Assembly: GCA_015847255.1 (NCBI GenBank) | Contig: JADLZK010009214.1 | Location: forward strand, 1-64,000 | Reading direction: 5' to 3' | Source of the DNA: Hyparrhenia diplandra | Taxonomy: Eukaryota > Streptophyta > Magnoliopsida > Poales > Poaceae | Length of the DNA stretch: 64,000 nucleotides | Part shown: positions 57,393-64,000 of the stretch, one piece after another | Position numbering within the stretch: the stretch's first letter is position 1 | How the letters are laid out: each line of letters starts with the position of its first letter | Made by a program: the position numbers and the translations under genes | The notes under the pieces: model-generated | What the model saw: only the letters and a program-made list of their open reading frames with translations | Told to the model about the DNA's origin: nothing | Databases searched by the model: none

Positions 57393-58360
57393 GGAAGAAG
57401 TCTACATAACCCCTCAACTATTCAAGGTGGACTACTTCACCCCTCAAACTATAAAACCAGATATTCTAGCCCCCGAACTTTCCAAAACCGGTCAACCCCT
57501 CAAGTGGTTTTGGAGGGTGGTTTTGCTATAGTAGCACGGTTTTTTTTTTTTCTTTTTTATTTATTTTTGCTGAATCTTTAAAAAAATCATAATAAATTAC
57601 AAAAAAATCAAAAAAATAGAAAATCTAATTTTGTTGGACTCCACATGAGTAGATCTAAATAGTGAAGATATAATATAGTATGCTTTAGTATAAAGTTTTT
57701 GTTGTAGCTTTAGATCTATACTTTTTAATAATTAATTGAAACAATTCATAGCTGTAGATTCTATCAATTGTGGTGAAATTTTAATGGTTGAAAAATTATT
57801 GTATGCTTGAACTGTATTAAAAATTTCATACTAATTGGATCACATATAACTTAGTTATAGATTTATTTATGTTTATACTTATTAAATCAATGCTTTATCT
57901 ATAACTAAGTTATACGTGATCCAATGACTATGAAATTTTTACTATAGCTTAAGCATATAATAATTTGCCAACCATAAAAATTTTACCATAATTGAATTAT
58001 AGAAGCTACAGCTATGAATTGTTTCAATTAATTATAGAAAAATATAGATCTAAAGCTCCGACAAAAAGTTTGTACTAAAAAATGCTATATTTTATGTTTA
58101 TTGTGTAGATCTACTCATGTGGAGTCTAAAAAATTGGATTTATATTTTATGATTTTTTTACGATTTACTATGATTTTTCAAAAAATTTAGGGGAAATAAA
58201 TAAAAAAATGTGTTAATGTAGCAAAACCACTCTCCAAAACCACTTGAGGGGGGAGGGGGTTATGTGACCGGTTTTGAAAAGTTTGGAGGGTAAATTTTTA
58301 TAGTTTGAGGGGTGAAGTAGTCTACCATGAGTAGTTGAGGGGGTTAAGTAGACTTCTTCC
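57393..58360. mobile_element. Large foldback element, 968 bp, nearly all inverted repeat
   Basis: Termini ggaagaagtctac (57393) and gtagacttcttcc (to 58360) are perfect inverted repeats. The two halves pair along almost their whole length: for example gatcacatataacttagtta (57839) with the inverted copy taactaagttatacgtgatc (57902), and gtagatctactcatgtggag against its left partner. The turn is near 57880. atttaaaa flanks both sides (57385-57392, 58361-58368), an 8-bp duplication that fits hAT or a Mutator-like element. No coding frame. Confidence 0.85.
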
Positions 58361-59096
58361 ATTTAAAAATAATCAGATAGTGCTCTTGGCTTTAGGTATG
58401 TGGTAGATCTGCAGAACTAAAAAGAATTTGAAAATTTCTTGACTTGGTGCTTGGAATCAGGGAACGCCATGGGCGGGAGCATTATATCCATTACACATTG
58501 ACCTTTCACTCAGTATGTTATATATCTGCTAGTAACATGGGCCACAACTCAGCTAAAATAATTTAAAACTTTACTCTAACGCAGCTTTCCAGCTGTCTAT
58601 GATCACTTTATTACCTAATTTGTTCCCTTCTTCTTTTTCCAAAACTTAGTGTAAGCAAATGCTTATATGCACGCACAATCATTTCCATGAACGTTTATGG
58701 GAGCCGAGCGCCAGTTCTTGATAATGAAAAAGTCATCAAATAGTGTACCAAACCTTGATGAGTTTGAGCTCCGGAGGCTAGAGGTGGTACAACCTCTCCG
58801 CAAATTATCCAAGCTATTGGTCAATTTCAGGTGGTACACATTGATGACTAGGATAATTAATTCCAGGCTTTGATCTCATTCTCATAGTTCCTGACTTCCT
58901 GCTATCAGACGAAGCCGTGGGGTATGTACAAAAATCGGTGACAGTGTGTGCAATCCAGTGCATCCAGTTTGTTTCAACAGTAATACAGGATCAGTGTTTT
59001 TGGCTGATCCCTGATTTGACAGTGGTCGTGGTGTCGTCGCGATGGCGATGACACTCGATGCCAATGACTTGCTAACGGTAACCAGTCAAGTGTCAC
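58361..59096. other. 3' flank of the ERF gene
   Basis: No other gene is recognised. The region should contain the 3' untranslated part and poly(A) site of the minus-strand ERF gene, but I could not fix the cleavage site. Confidence 0.4.
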
Positions 59097-60068
59097 CTAG
59101 TACTCTCCCAACTCGGATGATACTACCCGGAGGAGCTCCTCCAAGTAGTCGTCGCCGAGATCATCGAGCTCCATAATGCCGCACTGGCACTGGCCGGCGC
59201 TGGCCACCAGCGCCGTCGTCGTCTCGCTGCAGCGGCACGGCCGCAGCCATACCGCCGGACACATCGGAGCTCCGACTCGCCGGCGACCCTTGTGGCTTTG
59301 GATTCCTGCTGCTGTCGGTGGCTGGCGAGACCTTCCGCCTGCGCGTGCGCTTGGAGTGCCGCCGCTTCAGCGCGAGGACGGGGAGCCACCGCCGCCCGCG
59401 CCGGACTCCCGTACGCGCTCGACGGGGAAGTTGAGGACGGCGCCGGCGCCGCGCGCGGAGAAGGCAGCCTGGTCGTAGGCGAGCGCGGCGGCCTCGGGGG
59501 TGTCGAAAGTGCCGATCCACACGCGGGCGCCCCGGCGCGTGGAGTCCCGGATCTCGGCGGCGAACTTGCCCCACGGCCGCTTGCGCACGCCGATGAAGGC
59601 CGGCCGCTTGCGCTTCTCGCCCGGCGAGGCGTCTGCGCCGGCCTCCGGCAGCCCGGGTTGAGTCCTCCCGCTGGGCGGCGCCGTCGCCGCCTCGGAGGAG
59701 GACGGGGACGAGGGGTGAGCCAGTCGGAGCACTCCTCGATCGTCCTCGGCGTCCGTGCCGAGGAGGAAGGCGTCGGTCTTCAGCAGCATGTCGTCGGTGT
59801 CATCCGTACCAGGCATCCAATGGTGAGAGTTGCCAATGGTCGCGGATCCCGTTGCCGCTCCCACCTCCGGCGAACTTGAGGCCGAGGACGACGACGAGGG
59901 AGAGGACCAGTCGGAGCACACCTCGGCGGGATCGGCGTCTATGCCGTCGAGGAGGAAGGCATCGAGCTGCTGTAGCATGTCGCCGTCAGTGGCGCCCAAG
60001 TCGAAGGTGGACGACGCCGCCAGTTCTGCTGCAGGGTAGCAGTAGGAGGCGTAAAGCTCGTGTTCCAT
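59097..60068 (-). CDS. AP2/ERF transcription factor, ERF group IX-like, frame broken after AP2 domain
   Basis: The ATG at 60066-60068 opens a 233-codon frame (to a TGA at 59367). Residues 158-215 form one AP2 domain ([45 protein letters not shown]). The Ala and Asp of AAEIRD are the ERF-subfamily residues that favour GCC-box DNA. The basic KRKR before the domain may be a nuclear signal. The N-terminus is acidic with a duplicated block ([12 protein letters not shown] / [12 protein letters not shown]). One base lower the sequence continues as [16 protein letters not shown], the usual post-AP2 block, and the original frame later ends with [15 protein letters not shown], an EDLL-like activation motif, then TAG at 59097-59099. 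Two compensating indels, real or sequencing errors, would explain this. Known group IX members act in ethylene, jasmonate and defence responses; the role here is inferred. Confidence 0.85.
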
Positions 60069-60178
60069 TCCATTCCGATTGTCGTGGGCTGTTGTCTTGC
60101 TCTCGATGTAGAAGAAGAGAAGAAGAATAGAAGCAGCAGGAGCTTTGATCGAGCCAGTGAGACAACCCGATCATGGCC

Positions 60179-60186
60179 TATTTATA
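60179..60186 (-). promoter_or_regulatory. TATA box of the ERF gene
   Basis: TATAAATA on the minus strand, 111 bp upstream of the ATG. Transcription would start about 30 bp downstream, giving a leader of roughly 80 nt that is rich in cttctt. Confidence 0.75.
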
Positions 60187-61334
60187 GCCTCCTGGATTTA
60201 CAATTTTGAATGCTCAGGCTGCCCTGGTCTCGTGGAGTGGATGGGTTAATCCATTGGATATGGCTCCGTTTGACCTGTGACCTCTCCATGGATGGAAGCC
60301 GCCAGGCCAGATGTTGATTGCAATGGTCAGCAGAGTGGTGGCGCTCCACAGGTGACGACGGGCGGCGAGATGGGGACTGGCCTCCACCGGATCCTTCCAT
60401 GCTTCTTCCTTCCTCCTAGATCCTAGTCGCAAGTAGCAGGCGGCCAGGCACAACATTTTTGTCTAATTCTGTAAGCCACCTCACTGCACTCTTCTTTCCT
60501 GTCATAAAAAAAACAACAGGAGGCTGCCTCTTACATGGGAGGTCGCTCTCCAATCTCCATGCTTTCATGCTGCCGCTCTAATTGTCGTCAGCATCACCAG
60601 AAATTTCAAATGCAAATACTTGTTGATGCCTGATAAATCTTGTTATTATCCCTCAATCATTGCTACAGTTTTCTGCAGAACAAATGAAAAATAAGACCTA
60701 ATAATAATCCTGGAGAAGCTAGATTTTTCACTAATAAGAAAACATATAGGCAACAGAGTTGAAGATAAAGACAACATGATCCACTCCTCTTCCCAAATGA
60801 ATCAGAGATAGGAGTATTTACACAAAACTGTAAATGCAGAATGATAGAGAAAAAAAAATGATTGCTTGAATTTAGTTGGCCACGATCTGAACTCTGTGCC
60901 AAACTGCTGCTTCGTGGAAGCAGCAACTGGTGATGTCTCTCTCGCTTTGAACCCTGATCTACTAGCACTCAGTCCAGTGATAATAGTTAAATAGGCGCTA
61001 TATTTTTGGACGGCAGCAATGATCACTACAAAGGTGGGTATACTTTGTTGCTCAATGAGCAACCTTTTTGTGAATAAGAGACTATGCATATTAGCCGTAC
61101 TATGCATATATTGCTATTTGAAAGGAATCAGTGCTATTAGCCTGGCTGATCTCGTACTACTTGCATTAAGTTCAAGTTAACCGGAACCAAGTACTCCTCT
61201 TTCCATTGATCAACGGCTAGAAAAAATTCAAAGTAAAAGTACCTGAAAGTACTGTAACGAACATGGCCCCATTTAGGCCATCTCGAGCGATTTTGGTGAT
61301 CGATGGGCAATGTAATCAATGGAACTAATGGCTT
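60187..61334. other. Upstream region of the ERF gene
   Basis: No other gene is recognised. It is the likely promoter region of the ERF gene up to the LTR that begins near 61335. Two short open frames on the minus strand match nothing. Confidence 0.5.
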
Positions 61335-63658
61335 TGTTGAGTAAACATTTCTAGATCCTTGGAATGAAGTAAAAGCCCCAAGCAAAGCAAAACACGAAGA
61401 AAGAACTCAAAGAAACGATAAATTAGACGAGTTCTGCAGAATTCAGTAGCACCAGTTTAACCAACGCCAGTGCACCGGTTAAACCGGGTGTCACCGGATA
61501 GGCCGACGCTAAGGCATCGGTGCAACTGGATGCGCCTTACTGAGTCAAGAGAAGAAATGTGAGTGCCTCCGGTTAAACTGACGGTCAAGAAACTAGCGTC
61601 GGTGCATTAACCTTGTCATTGCTCAGAGAGTATGTTTGGTGCGCAGCAGAAGATCCTTCAGGATCGGTTGAACCGATGCCCCGTCGGTGCATTGCGTCGG
61701 CGCATTGCCATGTCACGAGCAGTGAGCTGAGAACAAGACTTGAAGACCGGTTTAACCGACGCCTCAGCATCAGTTTAACCACTGGCGGATGCACGTTGGG
61801 GCAAGCTGGGGCAGCTGCCCCCCAGCTAAATTCCCGTTGCCAAAAAAAAAAAAAAACTTAAGTCCACGGCTAAATAATAGTAAGCTGATTCATGCAAGAT
61901 AAAATCTAAGTTGTGACTTCTACCGCGGCAAGAGCTCGGATATAATATATATTTATGCCCCCTTCACTTGGCTTTCACGCTTTTTGTCGATGGTTTGAAT
62001 CTGGATCTGTCTCTTGCGCGACGCGTCTCGGTTTAGCTTTTACCTTGCCGCTCAATGGCCCATCCGGCATCCAGCACACATAAACAAAAAGAAAAAGAAA
62101 AACAGGCCGCACGCACCACGCCGCGGGAAGCAAGCACCGATGCGTCTTCTCGCTTTCGCAGCGTGCGTTCACGCATCCCGACTCCGCCGCCGCCCTCGCC
62201 GCCCGGGCGTGATGCCGTCTAGGTCGCGCCACCCCGCCACTGCAGCTAATCTCGTCGTCTAGGTCGCACAACACACACGGGAAAGGCAGGCAGCAGCCGA
62301 CCCGCGCAACCCTAGCCAGGTCATGCGGCCGTGCGGCGGGCGGAGGCAGCTCAAGGAGGAGGATGGGATTGCGCGGCCGCCGGCCACTACGGGGGCTGGC
62401 CATGACCGCGACGATCGGGGCTCTAGTGTTGGCCGCGGAATCGAAGCGGCTCCGGCTCTGGCGGATTCAAGGCCGGTGGCGGGGTGGCTCCGGTGGGTGT
62501 TGGCCGAGGGCAAAGAACTATCAATTTATTTTTGCATTTTACCATGTATTGGTGCAAGAAGTATCAATTTATTCTTCAAATTTGAGGTAATATCTCAACT
62601 TCGCATTAAAATTGTGTGATTTGCAATGTATAGATGCATTAATGTGATGTGAATTACAATATTCTTGATTTTGGTTTAATCCGTCATTAGAAGTTCGCCC
62701 GGCTGCTTTTTTTCTGAGTTTAACCGGCGCTGCTGAGTCAACGTGGCAGCGTGTCGGGAGGCTCAACGGCTACTTCGAGCCTAGAGTGGCCCGGTTAAAC
62801 CGACGGTCCATCACCGGTTGAACCGACGCTTTTCTGTTGGAAAGCACCAACGGCCACAAACGGCTAGTTCGAAAGTAGGTGGGCTATATATATGCCATCC
62901 CCCGGCCATTTTGGAGTTGTTGGAGTTCCAAGAAGTCAAACCCACACCCAAGAACACCTCCAAGACATCCAAGTACTTAGTGATCAAATCTTTAGTCCAT
63001 AGCACACCTTTGAGAGTGTTAGTGCTAGGTTAGCTCTTAAGTGAGTGAGAGTGCAAGGTGTTGTTGCCTTGTGAGCTGGTTCTAGAGTGAACCAAATATT
63101 GTATCTTGGTGCGCCGGCCATCATGAAGTCTTGGTGGCTCGCCGGCACTTCTTCAACCCTTCAGCTTGGTGTGGAGCGGCGTCGACGACATTGTGCGGGG
63201 GACGGAGAACCCCATCCTTCATGGTGAAACTCCCTTAGTGGAAAGTGGGATCAAGGTGACCGTGATTGTGTTCACGGAAGAGACTTGATTCTTTGAAGGA
63301 AGCGTTACTCTTCGTGAGTGCTTCAACAACATGGATGTAGGTGCGCCTTTGTGATAATCCGAACCACGGGATAAATCCTCATGTTGAGAGTTTGCTTCCT
63401 CTCATCCCCTCTTTACATTTCCGCATTTCTTATTACAACTTCTGTGCCTTTACTTTCATAGAGTAGTATCTTGATAGGATATTGGCTATAGGTTGCATAA
63501 CTCTTTTGGGATGAGAGTTTCACACTAGAAGAACCGTAGTTGCACATCTAAATAGCATGATCTAGTTTACGTTTTGTGCAAAATAGTTGGAGCCATAGGT
63601 TAAGAATTTTAAGTTGCCTAATTCACCCCCTCCCCTCTTAGGCTAGAGCACCCAATCA
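61335..63658 (+). repeat. Element H: 5' LTR of a SIRE-like Ty1 element, split by an insertion
   Basis: The start (tgttgagtaaacatttctag, 61335) is approximate; the end is near atca at 63658, just before the primer site. Repeated ccggtttaaccgacg / ccggttaaaccg palindromes occur at about 61462, 61568, 61664, 61745, 61773, 62717, 62789 and 62812. A TATATATA box lies at 62885-62892. Without the 937-bp insertion the LTR would be about 1.39 kb, close to the 1445 bp of the E LTR. Confidence 0.65.
61781..62717. mobile_element. Unclassified insertion in the H LTR
   Basis: gtttaacc flanks both sides (61773-61780 and 62718-62725), which could be an 8-bp target duplication, although the LTR itself repeats that word. 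The insertion begins actggcggatgcacg, like some hAT termini, and contains a 14-A run at 61846, but no matching inverted end was found. Its middle (62100-62520) is GC-rich with open frames on both strands that match no family I know, and it may include a captured gene fragment. Confidence 0.45.
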
Positions 63659-63666
63659 CTTTCAAT

Positions 63667-63678
63667 TAGTATCGAGTC
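63667..63678 (+). other. Element H: primer-binding site, altered
   Basis: tagtatcgagtc aligns with the initiator-Met type TGGTATCAGAGC and with tggtatcgagcc of element E, with changes at the second base and the end. It sits about 8 bases inside the LTR. Confidence 0.7.
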
Positions 63679-63699
63679 GGGACTCATTTTTTCACAAAG

Positions 63700-64000
63700 A
63701 AAGCCAATTCAAAGAAGGGCCTCACCATCAACACATAAAGGTTGAGAGGAAGTTCAAGAAGAAACAAAAAAGAAGGAGAAGAAACATGAATCATTTGCCA
63801 TCTTTGGTGAATGGATAAGTGGTGGTGAAAAATCAAGCGCAAGCTCAACCGATGAGTCGGACAAGAGATTCACCAACATGGGTTCATCATCCAACACTTG
63901 CCTTATGGCCAAAGGTATGAAAAGCGATGTAAGTGATGATGACTCCGACTCTCCTTCAATTGAACTTCTTAACTTAGTTCATGAGCACCAAAAAGTTATT
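63700..64000 (+). pseudogene. Element H: gag fragment, runs off window
   Basis: One frame shows ESFAIFGEWISGGEKSSASS, DESDKRFTNMGSSSNTCLMA and KGMKSDVSDDDSDSPSIELL, then LNLVHEHQKVI. This matches the SSNICLMAKGMSDSDVSDDD part of gag in element E. The conserved N-terminal UBN2-type domain is missing between the primer site and this block, so gag has an internal deletion. The remainder lies beyond 64000. Confidence 0.75.

Noticed and set aside
62014..62513. Possible host gene in the GC-rich stretch
   Set aside because: Open frames exist on both strands without family resemblance, and the stretch lies inside an insertion in an LTR; kept only as a possible captured fragment.

Overview
This is plant nuclear DNA, almost certainly from a grass (Poaceae). 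The mobile-element families are those that fill grass genomes: a CACTA (En/Spm) element, L1-type LINEs, Athila-like and Tat-like Ty3 elements, SIRE- and Tork-like Ty1 elements, and Tourist, Stowaway and Mutator-like MITEs. The one host gene is a GC-rich, single-exon AP2/ERF regulator. The species cannot be named from the sequence. Nearly every transposon reading frame is broken, often by one- or two-base shifts, so most coding entries are pseudogenes.

Layout. 1-10923: a CACTA element whose left end lies outside the window, with a TNP2 transposase pseudogene (461-4028) and a second gene ending in a C48 (Ulp1-like) protease domain (6660-10440). Its right terminus (10923) abuts the 3' end of a LINE (10924-11912). 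11927-13089: a Stowaway-like and two Tourist-like MITEs. 13140-19004: a second LINE with endonuclease, reverse transcriptase and RNase H, poly(A)-tailed, with a MITE in its leader. 19230-20296: a SINE-like stretch, a GGCCC-rich block and another MITE. 20390-51414: nested LTR retrotransposons. 52027-54894: a LINE fragment and a decayed Ty1 relic with a short 3' LTR. 54895-58360: low-copy-looking DNA with three terminal-inverted-repeat or foldback elements. 59097-60068: the ERF gene on the minus strand. 61335-64000: the start of another SIRE-like Ty1 element that runs off the window.

The nest is the most informative part. I call its members D (20390-21877, minus), C (Tat-like Ty3, 21878-27542, plus), A (27543-36319, minus), B (36320-43265, plus), E (SIRE-like Ty1, 43266-50624, minus), F (solo LTR inside E) and G (LTR fragment, 50625-51414). 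A has two LTRs but no target-site duplication. Its left flank is the pol gene of C; its right flank is the middle of the 5' LTR of B. The missing right halves of C and D, and the missing left parts of B, E and G, all fall at A. Two unrelated nests therefore appear to be joined through A, by recombination between two copies of A or by an assembly join at that repeat.

A, B and E carry gag-type sequence (A also a protease) but no recognisable reverse transcriptase or integrase, so they look like non-autonomous elements that would need enzymes from others. The ERF gene is the only convincing host gene; it has a TATA box, an ERF-type AP2 domain and a C-terminal EDLL-like acidic motif, but its reading frame is disturbed after the AP2 domain.
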